A DNA stretch of 27,462 nt from a virus. The position numbers and the translations under genes are program-made. The notes beneath the pieces are model-generated. The model worked only from the letters and a program-made list of their open reading frames with translations. It ran no database searches and was not told the origin of the DNA. Positions 20,843 to 26,619 of this stretch are shown one piece after another (the stretch's first letter is position 1; each line of letters begins with the position of its first letter). The stretch spans positions 1-27,462 of the IMG/VR virus record IMGVR_UViG_3300029911_000121. The stretch is one strand, 5' to 3'.

Positions 20843-21906
20843 TGGGCGTCCCGCTTGAGCTTCGAGTCCGGGTTGACGCCGGTCGGCTGTTCCTGGGCCG
20901 CGCCCTGGGCCTCGGGGCTGGCCAGGGATTGGATGGTCTTGCGGAGGTCGGCGATGGTGGCGACAGCCTCACTCTTGCCGCGCTTGGGGGTCCATCCGTC
21001 CGAGAAGGTGGTGTATTCGGTGCTGTATCCGGCGTCCTTGAACGCGGTATAGGCTTCGGCCATGAGCCCGTCGAATTCCTCCATGGCTTCGATGGACCAG
21101 CCGAGGTCGTTGGCGACCTTGGGGGCGCGGGCGGTGCGCTGGGGCGGCCGTGACGAGAATGGTTCCCCCTCGATCACGTCGGCCTCGATGATGTCCTCCA
21201 GTTCCTCTTTGGACTGGAGACCCATCAGGAGTTCGGGGGCATAGAGCTTGCCAAACATGGATGCAGCCCGATAGCGGAGCATGACCTCGGGCATGGTCCG
21301 CCATTTGCTGCCCTTCTTCTGGATCCAGCCCTCGTCCAAGGCGAGCTGCATGGTGATTTCGGGCCCATCCAGGCGGGTTCCGGTGGCCTTCTCGATGGCC
21401 CAGGCCCGGCAGGACTGGTGACGGATCACAAGCTTGCCTTCCCGGTCTTCGGGGCGCCGTTTGCCGTTGGCAGCGTCCACCCATTCGACGTATTTGAAGG
21501 TCGCTTCCGTTTCATTCCCGGGTTCGGTGATGTCGAACCGGAGGGGGGAGAAGTGGCCGCACTTGTTGATAGAGGCAATGATGAAGATCGAGGACCAGGA
21601 GGGGCGCCCCTCGATCACGTTCATGTTCTGCATCACCATGAGAACGTCGGCGCCCATGCGGGTAGCCATGTTCATGGCAACGACGCAGTTGGCGAGGCCG
21701 TTGGGGTTCTCGGTGCGTTCCCCGGACTTCTCGACCTTCCACCGCCGGTAGATTTCGGGAACCAGGGTGGAGCTGGCCAGGAGGTTCCCGGCCCGCTGGA
21801 GGGCTTCCATTCCCTGGAGAGTGGACATATCCATCTTGACGGTCTCGACGGACTGGGCCGGGCGGGTGGCCAGAGCGGTGGTTTCGGTGGTGGTTTCGGT
21901 GGTCAT
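20839..21906 (-). CDS. RecT-like single-strand annealing protein (putative)
   Basis: A 355-residue protein. After a Thr-rich N-terminus and MSTLQGMEALQRAGNLLASS, the core reads CVVAMNMATRMGADVLMVMQ (74-93). It continues NVIEGRPSWSSIFIIASINK (96-115), GHFSPLRFDI, and KKGSKWRTMPEVMLRYRAAS (197-216), then FGKLYAPELLMGLQSKEELED. The pattern of a mid-level catalogue search for a ligand, 'MPE.M.rYRA...F.r.y.PE..mG', occurs in phage RecT-superfamily recombinases that anneal complementary strands. The C-terminal 100 residues look disordered. No partner exonuclease gene is next to it. The early-operon context with a RusA-like resolvase supports the call. It is less certain than terL or dnaB. Confidence 0.6.
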   Translation of the reverse strand: MTTETTTETTALATRPAQSVETVKMDMSTLQGMEALQRAGNLLASSTLVPEIYRRWKVEKSGERTENPNGLANCVVAMNMATRMGADVLMVMQNMNVIEGRPSWSSIFIIASINKCGHFSPLRFDITEPGNETEATFKYVEWVDAANGKRRPEDREGKLVIRHQSCRAWAIEKATGTRLDGPEITMQLALDEGWIQKKGSKWRTMPEVMLRYRAASMFGKLYAPELLMGLQSKEELEDIIEADVIEGEPFSSRPPQRTARAPKVANDLGWSIEAMEEFDGLMAEAYTAFKDAGYSTEYTTFSDGWTPKRGKSEAVATIADLRKTIQSLASPEAQGAAQEQPTGVNPDSKLKRDAQ

Positions 21907-21908
21907 AA

Positions 21909-22781
21909 CTACCTGCCTCCAATGGCGATGTCTTGGTAGATGCGGATCCCGGCGATTTTCGCGTCACCCTTGAGGGTGCGGATGGTGGCGCCGATCAGTT
22001 GTTCGTTGGGAAGCATGTATTCCCGGGGGATCAGGGCCTTGTCGATGTATTCAAACTTCCAGGGCCGGTTGATTTTGGTTCCGGCCGCACGAACCTGGGG
22101 GATGGCCACGGCCTGGACGCTGGACTCCATGGCCCGCTGGTCCCGGACGGCCGCAACGGTCGTTTCAGCGGCGACCCGGACGGTCTCGGCAGCCTGGACG
22201 GTCTCGGCTTGGCGGGCGGCCCGCAGGAACGGGTTGGTCTCGGCCTGGACAGCCTTGGCGGCAGCAAGGGCAGCGTCCTGGGCCCGCTGGAGTTCCTCGG
22301 ACGCCAGCCGACGGGCCTCGTCCTGCTTCCTGGTTTCCTCGGCGGCAACCCGGCGGGCGGCGGCTTCGGATTCCTGGCGGATCCGGTCCTGCTCCCGGAC
22401 ATGAACCAGCATGGGGGACTCGCAGGAAGCGATGGCGTTCTTGATGTCCGCCTTGGGGCCCCGGAAAAGGTCGTTGACGGCGGAGAGGGTAGCATTCAGC
22501 GGAGTCGTGATGGACAGCCGCTTGGCCTCCAGGGCCTTCTCCATGCCCTTCAGGGACACTATGTGGGCAGCGTTCAGCTCATAGTCGGCCTGAGACTTGA
22601 CGACGGCCAGGAACGGCTTGGAGAGCAGGGGGGCAGCTTCCCGGGCGGCGACTTCGGCCAGGGCCTCGGGAGTGGTGGCGTCGGTGACGACTTTCACCAG
22701 CGGGTGGATGTTCGATTCAGCTTCGAGGACTTCGACGGCCGACGATCCCTCATCGAAGGGGAGCGGTTCCTGGTTCATCAC
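21909..22781 (-). CDS. Coiled-coil phage protein of early operon
   Basis: A 290-residue protein starting MMNQEPLPFDEG. A helical N-terminus includes ALEAKRLSITTPLNATLSAV. A long Ala/Glu/Arg/Gln coiled coil follows at about residues 110-225. A C-terminal globular end reads NRPWKFEYIDKALIPREYM and IGATIRTLKGDAKIAGIRIY. That 'p.eyl.p....i...vk..kg...i.Giriy' ending is common in phage coiled-coil proteins encoded beside annealing proteins, suggesting a recombination accessory role. Starts at the first of two ATGs in an ATGA overlap. Function is not established. Confidence 0.6.
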   Translation of the reverse strand: MMNQEPLPFDEGSSAVEVLEAESNIHPLVKVVTDATTPEALAEVAAREAAPLLSKPFLAVVKSQADYELNAAHIVSLKGMEKALEAKRLSITTPLNATLSAVNDLFRGPKADIKNAIASCESPMLVHVREQDRIRQESEAAARRVAAEETRKQDEARRLASEELQRAQDAALAAAKAVQAETNPFLRAARQAETVQAAETVRVAAETTVAAVRDQRAMESSVQAVAIPQVRAAGTKINRPWKFEYIDKALIPREYMLPNEQLIGATIRTLKGDAKIAGIRIYQDIAIGGR

Positions 22782-22996
22782 GCCTCCTGGGCGAATGGAA
22801 GGGGCATCACGCCCCTGGATTGAGAGATGGCTTCCTGGATGTCTCGAAGGAGGGAAGCGTCTTCGGGTTCAAACATTTCCCGAGGATCCAGCACAACGTC
22901 TTGTTTCGTCTCGATGGCGTATTTGGCGATCCCTTGATAGGACTTCAGACGTCGCTCGGCCCTTTCGAGTAGCTTCATGGCGTCCCTGTTCTTCAC
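22778..22996 (-). CDS. Small hypothetical protein
   Basis: A 72-residue product starting MKNRDAMKLLERAERRLKSY, basic and helical at the N-terminus and ending RGVMPLPFAQEA. GTG start in a GTGA overlap with the first early gene. Function unknown. Confidence 0.5.
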   Translation of the reverse strand: MKNRDAMKLLERAERRLKSYQGIAKYAIETKQDVVLDPREMFEPEDASLLRDIQEAISQSRGVMPLPFAQEA

Positions 22997-23262
22997 GCAT
23001 TCACCGCCGGGAGCATCGCGTCAGCGACCATGGCTCGATGGAAGTTGGCACCCAACGGCCAGCACTTGGGGCAGGGGGAGATCATCGCCAAGGCATCCTT
23101 GACGCGGGCCCCTTCCTCGCCCTTGATGGCGCCGGGAATGAAGTGTCCACAAGCAAAATCGAGCCCCATCACTCCGTTTTTGATAGCGAAGATAGGCCCG
23201 CGAGTGCGACGGGGCAGTTGCGCCTCGACGCTTTCGATCTTAGAATGAAGGGGAGTCGTCAT
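22993..23262 (-). CDS. First early gene, small Cys/His protein
   Basis: An 89-residue product starting MTTPLHSKIESVEAQLPRRT, with GGAGG seven bases before the ATG. The longer open frame upstream covers the promoter region and is not protein-like. It has FACGHFIPG (one Cys-x-His) followed by MISPCPKCWPLG, suggesting one zinc knuckle. The basic N-terminus fits nucleic-acid binding. As the first gene after the immunity region it is likely expressed early. No family is recognised. Confidence 0.6.
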   Translation of the reverse strand: MTTPLHSKIESVEAQLPRRTRGPIFAIKNGVMGLDFACGHFIPGAIKGEEGARVKDALAMISPCPKCWPLGANFHRAMVADAMLPAVNA

Positions 23263-23429
23263 ACGAAAGCCTCCAGAAAGCAGGTCCCGATTGCAGTCGG
23301 GGCCTTTTTTTGTGGTATTTTGTTGGGTTGTGTAACCCGGTTGGAGTTCATGTATCAAAGGTAAGACGTAACGAGACGATGTGCAAGAAGAAAAAACAAA
23401 TATTATCAAATTTGAACAGAAGGTGAGAC
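23263..23429. promoter_or_regulatory. Immunity-type divergent promoter/operator region
   Basis: This region lies between the plus-strand repressor and the leftward early operon. It contains GGGTT-GTGT-AACCC (23325-23338, an inverted repeat with a 4-base spacer) and the 10-bp palindrome TCAAATTTGA (23406-23415) just ahead of the repressor ribosome-binding site. ATCAAA is repeated at 23354-23359 and 23405-23410. These are natural candidate operators for the repressor. No clear -35/-10 pair was picked. Confidence 0.5.
23283..23311 (+). terminator. Intrinsic terminator reading toward the repressor
   Basis: GGTCCCGA (23283-23290) pairs with TCGGGGCC (23297-23304) over eight pairs, one of them G-T, around a six-base loop. 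Seven T follow (23305-23311). It is a classical plus-strand terminator lying just upstream of the early gene's RBS and facing the repressor, so it would stop plus-strand readthrough from the left. On the minus strand the same hairpin sits in the 5' leader of the early operon without a U-tract. Confidence 0.65.
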
Positions 23430-23942
23430 ATGGATTGGGAATCGGTCGCAGCAAGGGTGAAACGGCTACGAGCCGTCAAGAACATAACCCAACCGGAATT
23501 AGCAAAAGCCATCGGGAAGCACCGGGCGACCGTGGCGCGTTTGGAGGGAGGAGGCCCTGTCTACGGGGGAACCCTTTATGCAATAGCGAGGGCCTTGGAC
23601 GTTTCGATTGAGGAGTTGACAGGAGAACCGCTTGTCGGACCTCCAATATCCAAGCCAACACAGGCCCCTATCCCTGGATCCGCCCCGGCCACCTTCCCGG
23701 ACCTGATAGACCTTGTCGTGGCAGCCAGAGAACTTTCAAACTTTATTCTCATATGGGAGAACACGGGCATCTCTGGCCTAACGTTTGGAGACCTTGCAAA
23801 GGTCATTGCCCAGGCCCATCGGGTGATGGATACGGTTAAGGCCGTGGAAGCGGAGCTACAGGCACAGTTGGGAGCTGGAACACCTGTTGAGCCTCAGTCT
23901 TCGCCTCTTTCGCCAAAGACAAATACGGCAGCAACAGGTTGA
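23430..23942 (+). CDS. CI/Cro-type phage repressor (XRE-family HTH)
   Basis: A 170-residue protein with an N-terminal helix-turn-helix: VAARVKRLRAVKNITQPELA (6-25), AKAIGKHRATVARLEGGG (25-42), TLYAIARALDVSIEELTG (48-65). This is the XRE pattern. The rest is a Pro-rich hinge and a helical C-terminal part (DLIDLVVAARELSNFIL; VIAQAHRVMDTVKAVEAELQ), probably for dimerisation. No S24/LexA-type Ser-Lys protease core is seen, so classical RecA-stimulated self-cleavage is not expected. AAGGTGA precedes the ATG. It is divergent from the early operon, as expected for the lysogeny repressor. Its last 107 bp overlap the convergent minus-strand gene. Confidence 0.75.
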   Translation: MDWESVAARVKRLRAVKNITQPELAKAIGKHRATVARLEGGGPVYGGTLYAIARALDVSIEELTGEPLVGPPISKPTQAPIPGSAPATFPDLIDLVVAARELSNFILIWENTGISGLTFGDLAKVIAQAHRVMDTVKAVEAELQAQLGAGTPVEPQSSPLSPKTNTAATG

Positions 23943-24483
23943 AGCACAAAGCCAGGAACGCGAGGACAATCCCGTGGGCGGCGGCTTCTTTGATGCGCGG
24001 CCACCACCAGGACAGGCCGGTCTGGGCCCGGCCGGTGTCGGGCGCCAGGTCGTTCATTGACCGGAGGATGCCCAAGGTCTCTTTCAAGTCCCGAATGAGG
24101 GGCGGAGGGTCGGCAAGGGGCGCCATTCCAAGGATCCCAAGCAGGAGGGTCCGGTTGCTGGAGACATCGGCCAGCCCTGATTCGATGGTGCCCCGGAGGG
24201 CCTCATAGCTCTCGTGGAACCGGTTCGTTTCGTCAATCTCCCGCTCGATCAGATTGATCCGGTTGACGGCCGATTCAACGGTGGTCAGGAGAACCCCGCG
24301 CCAGTCCATGCTGGCCTTGTCATGGGCCGAGATGGTCACCAGGTTGTCCTGGAGAATGTTGGCCATGCTGGAGAGGAGATTCTTGACCGTCTCCAAGTCC
24401 TTGGTCAGGTTTGCCAGGGCGAGGCGGGCGTCGATCACGTCCTCCCTCAGCTCCCGGTGGTCACGCTCACAGTCCGATCCCAC
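23836..24483 (-). CDS. Coiled-coil protein with one membrane span, end of lysis cassette
   Basis: A 215-residue protein read from GTG 24483, with GGAGG six bases upstream. A charged helical coiled-coil N-terminal half (RDHRELREDVIDARLALANL; VESAVNRINLIEREIDETNRF) is followed by a linker, WWWPRIKEAAAHGIVLAFLA and a hydrophobic span at about 170-190, then a short tail. The anchor is near the C-terminus. Its last 107 bp overlap the repressor gene on the opposite strand. It may be a lysis accessory or an exclusion protein, and no family is recognised. Confidence 0.55.
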   Translation of the reverse strand: MGSDCERDHRELREDVIDARLALANLTKDLETVKNLLSSMANILQDNLVTISAHDKASMDWRGVLLTTVESAVNRINLIEREIDETNRFHESYEALRGTIESGLADVSSNRTLLLGILGMAPLADPPPLIRDLKETLGILRSMNDLAPDTGRAQTGLSWWWPRIKEAAAHGIVLAFLALCFNLLLPYLSLAKEAKTEAQQVFQLPTVPVAPLPRP

Positions 24484-24649
24484 GTCTTGCCTCCGCTTGG
24501 GCCCGGAGCCCTGCTGAAAATTGCTCCATGGCCCTTACCGCAGCCTCCAGTCCTACTTCGGAGACACGCGGCATGGCCATGGCGGCGTCGAGCATTGCCG
24601 ACTGTTCGATGATTCGCATGGTCAACCGTGGGGAGATGACCAGGGGCAT
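24467..24649 (-). CDS. Small hypothetical protein in lysis cassette
   Basis: A 60-residue helical product starting MPLVISPRLTMRIIEQSAML, with AVRAMEQFSAGLRAQAEARR at the C-terminus. It starts five bases after the lipoprotein gene and overlaps the next gene by 17 bases. Longer frames upstream run through the lipoprotein gene and are Pro/Arg-rich, so the short start is preferred. Unknown function. Confidence 0.45.
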   Translation of the reverse strand: MPLVISPRLTMRIIEQSAMLDAAMAMPRVSEVGLEAAVRAMEQFSAGLRAQAEARRGIGL

Positions 24650-24654
24650 TCCGC

Positions 24655-24915
24655 CTACTTGGGCGGGAAGGAAGGCGCCGGCCGGTAGGCGTCCAGGGCG
24701 ACCTGGAGCTGGGTCGCGTAACCCACCCAATCGGCCAGGTCCAGGACGTAGGCTTCCGTCACCTGATCCGGGGAACTCTGGGGGTCGAGGGACGCGGTGC
24801 GAAGGGAAGGTTGCGTCACGACTGGAGGGGGCGGACACGGGAACACCACCGGGGGTTTGTTGCACCCAACAAGGAGGGAAGCCCCCACGCAGAGCCAGAG
24901 GAAGTGTTGCCGCAT
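24655..24915 (-). CDS. Lipoprotein, outer-membrane spanin (Rz1-like) candidate
   Basis: An 86-residue protein with a lipoprotein signal: MRQHFLWLCVGASLLVGC, lipobox LLVGC with acylated Cys18. A Pro-rich segment follows the Cys (PPVVFPCPPPPVV), the usual Rz1 trait, then a short helical end (VTEAYVLDLADWVGYATQLQ). It lies three bases downstream of the inner-membrane candidate, an i-spanin/o-spanin pair order. The two genes are adjacent rather than nested. A Gram-negative outer membrane is implied. Confidence 0.65.
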   Translation of the reverse strand: MRQHFLWLCVGASLLVGCNKPPVVFPCPPPPVVTQPSLRTASLDPQSSPDQVTEAYVLDLADWVGYATQLQVALDAYRPAPSFPPK

Positions 24916-24918
24916 GAT

Positions 24919-25275
24919 TCACCTTTTGGCCTCGGCCGCGATTCGCTTGGAGGCAGCGATGGCCCAGGCGTTGACCTGGGCGGGATTCTTGGGGGCGGAT
25001 TTCTGAAGACTGGCGATCAGTTCCTTGGATGCCTTATCCTCGTCGCCGAGAGCCTTGTTCGCGGCGTCCAGGCGGGTCTGGAGGGCCTTGGAGGCGGCGA
25101 TGTAACCGTCAACCACGGGCTGGAGGACGGCGACCTTGGCGCGGGCGTCGTTGCGCTCGTGGCGTAGGACGGCGATATAGGTCCCGGTGGCCAGAACGAC
25201 CAGAGTGACCAGGGTGCCGATGATCACGTTGAGGTAAGCCTTGGCTTGGGTCAGGAGGACGTTGAGTGGGAGCAT
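24919..25275 (-). CDS. Inner-membrane spanin (Rz-like) candidate
   Basis: A 118-residue protein with one N-terminal membrane span (about 15-37; IIGTLVTLVVLATGTYIAVL). A long charged, periplasmic helix follows (ASKALQTRLDAANKALGDED). This is the i-spanin plan: anchor then coiled coil reaching the outer-membrane lipoprotein. The start is ATG 25275, with GAGGTG just upstream; GTG 25281 would add two residues and forms a GTGA overlap. It acts in the last step of lysis, outer-membrane disruption. Confidence 0.6.
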   Translation of the reverse strand: MLPLNVLLTQAKAYLNVIIGTLVTLVVLATGTYIAVLRHERNDARAKVAVLQPVVDGYIAASKALQTRLDAANKALGDEDKASKELIASLQKSAPKNPAQVNAWAIAASKRIAAEAKR

Positions 25276-25277
25276 GG

Positions 25278-25598
25278 TCACCTCGGGTTGGGTTCGGTGG
25301 AGCCCTTCATCCCGATGGCGATGCCGTGGGAGGCGGTATTTCCGGCAAGGGCGATGGCCAGGTCTTTGATGTTCATGTTCGGGGCCTTATGGACAAGCTG
25401 CCAATACCAGCCGCCGATGATGGCGATGGTGCAGATGACCCAGGAATACTTCCCCAGGTCATGGCTGGTATTGTCCTTCCCCGTCATCAGGTCCCGGACG
25501 ATCTTCTGGAGTGCCTGGAGGCAGCGGGACGTAATGGTCGTCGGAGTAGGGGCAGGGGAGATAGGGGTCTCGGGGGTCAGGCATGGTTCAGGCGACAT
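25278..25598 (-). CDS. Putative holin
   Basis: A 106-residue protein starting MSPEPCLTPETPISPAPTP, with a Pro-rich front. It has DLMTGKDNTSHDLGKYSW, a hydrophobic span (WVICTIAIIGGWYWQLVH, about 53-70) and a second weakly hydrophobic helix (KDLAIALAGNTASHGIAIGM). The end KGSTEPN recalls holin-like proteins with the 'DLLTGkDN.T.D..r' and 'G..mK..TEP' pattern. It lies between the muramidase and the spanin candidates, the usual place for a holin that opens the inner membrane. Starts 11 bases inside the muramidase gene. Confidence 0.6.
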   Translation of the reverse strand: MSPEPCLTPETPISPAPTPTTITSRCLQALQKIVRDLMTGKDNTSHDLGKYSWVICTIAIIGGWYWQLVHKAPNMNIKDLAIALAGNTASHGIAIGMKGSTEPNPR

Positions 25599-26082
25599 CC
25601 GGCACGTCCTTGGCACGAACCAGCCAGCCCCGCATGAATTCCTCGTCGTTGGGATTCCTGGCCACGATTTCCTCATACCTGGCCACGGCAGCATCCGAGA
25701 TAGCCTGGATGAGCTGGTCCGGGTCCTCGGCGTTGATCGCGGTCTCGGTCGCGGGACCATAATGCCCATCGGCCGGGACTCCGACGATGACCTGGATCAT
25801 TTTCAGCTCCGTCCCGTCCCCGAAGTTGACGCAGAGGTCGAAGCACTTGCTGGCGACCCTCTGATCGTTCACCCCATCGAACCGCCAGTAGCCGGCGCGA
25901 TAGATCCGCAGCACGTCCTCGTCGGAAATGTTGCGGAGGTCATCCTCAGTCATGATGCCGAATGCCTGAGCCACGGCCAGGGTGATCCCCTTCATGGTCG
26001 GGCCGCCACGGTCCTGCCGCCGGTTGCTCCAGCCGCCTTCGTGGTTCAAAAGGAATGGCATTGCCGCTTCAATCGTGGCCAT
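25588..26082 (-). CDS. Endolysin, GH108-type N-acetylmuramidase
   Basis: A 164-residue protein starting MATIEAAMPFLLNHEGGWSN, with GGAGG upstream. The GH108 signature is NHEGGWSN (13-20), with catalytic Glu15, and RRQDRGGPTMKGITL (21-35). A helix IYRAGYWRFDGVNDQRVAS and a typical C-terminal GHYGPATETAINA (106-118), a peptidoglycan-binding-type turn, follow. The enzyme cuts MurNAc-GlcNAc bonds. There is no signal peptide, so release would depend on the holin downstream. First gene of the lysis cassette. A longer GTG start is possible four codons upstream. Confidence 0.82.
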   Translation of the reverse strand: MATIEAAMPFLLNHEGGWSNRRQDRGGPTMKGITLAVAQAFGIMTEDDLRNISDEDVLRIYRAGYWRFDGVNDQRVASKCFDLCVNFGDGTELKMIQVIVGVPADGHYGPATETAINAEDPDQLIQAISDAAVARYEEIVARNPNDEEFMRGWLVRAKDVPDVA

Positions 26083-26141
26083 GGGGCCCTCCACCTCCAG
26101 CCTTGAGCAAGGCCCGGCCCGGGAGGCGGTCGTCCAACGGG

Positions 26142-26156
26142 ATACCCCGCTGGTAT
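26142..26156. repeat. Short inverted repeat upstream of lysis and moron genes
   Basis: ATACC-CCGCT-GGTAT with a 5-base spacer, in the 120-bp divergent gap between endolysin and the plus-strand gene. CCTTGAGCAAGG (26101-26112) is a second small palindrome nearby. Either could be a regulatory site; both are short. Confidence 0.35.
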
Positions 26157-26183
26157 TGCTGGGCGCGTCGCCTTGTGGATAAT
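26156..26183 (+). promoter_or_regulatory. Candidate sigma70-like promoter for plus-strand gene
   Basis: TTGCTG (26156-26161), 16 bases, then GATAAT (26178-26183), about 20 bp before the ATG at 26203. The -10 matches five of six consensus bases; the -35 is weaker. It fits independent expression of a moron. Confidence 0.35.
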
Positions 26184-26202
26184 GTGGAGATCGGGAGATG
26201 GC

Positions 26203-26604
26203 ATGAATAAGAAATGGGCAAAGGTCGCGCTTGGGGTTGTGGCCGCACTAACCATATGGTGCATTAGCGTAAATTTTCTTATTACAGAGTTCCATAACGC
26301 AAAATCAAAAAAGATACATCAATATTTTTTATCATCTAATGGATCATACGAGTATATTTCTGCAACCCAATACCATCTGACGGTAACGGAGGAAATGAGT
26401 CGGGTCTTCAAGGAAGCGGGCAGTTCCTATGTGGAGAAAGAGAAGGAATTCAACAAGGAGATTGATGCTTGGTGGACAGACGCAGACGCCAAAGGAACTC
26501 CGGCAGATATTGCGATAAAATATTTGGATAATATTCCTGAAAATTCAATTAAAAATATGAGTGGGGAAAAGGGTGGATTTAGGAAACTGGACCGAGATTT
26601 TTAA
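26203..26604 (+). CDS. Plus-strand membrane-anchored protein, likely moron
   Basis: A 133-residue protein starting MNKKWAKVALGVVAALTIWC. A single hydrophobic span at about 7-27 anchors it, with a hydrophilic remainder (ATQYHLTVTEEMSRVFKEAG; YVEKEKEFNKEIDAWWTDAD) probably outside the cytoplasm. GGGAG precedes the ATG. It is clearly AT-richer than its neighbours, with AAA, AAT, TTT and ATA codons, and it lies on the opposite strand with its own -10-like hexamer. This is the profile of a moron acquired by transfer. Superinfection exclusion or host-surface change are the usual roles; there is no direct evidence for either. Confidence 0.65.
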   Translation: MNKKWAKVALGVVAALTIWCISVNFLITEFHNAKSKKIHQYFLSSNGSYEYISATQYHLTVTEEMSRVFKEAGSSYVEKEKEFNKEIDAWWTDADAKGTPADIAIKYLDNIPENSIKNMSGEKGGFRKLDRDF

Positions 26605-26619
26605 TATAAATACCCACAT

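Noticed and set aside
22993-23454. Longer version of the first early gene reaching into the repressor
   Set aside because: The extension covers the divergent promoter region, overlaps the repressor start and has non-protein-like composition; ATG 23262 has a strong GGAGG.
26101-26112. Palindrome CCTTGAGCAAGG as an operator
   Set aside because: Short, not repeated elsewhere, and no regulator is linked to it; kept only as a note.
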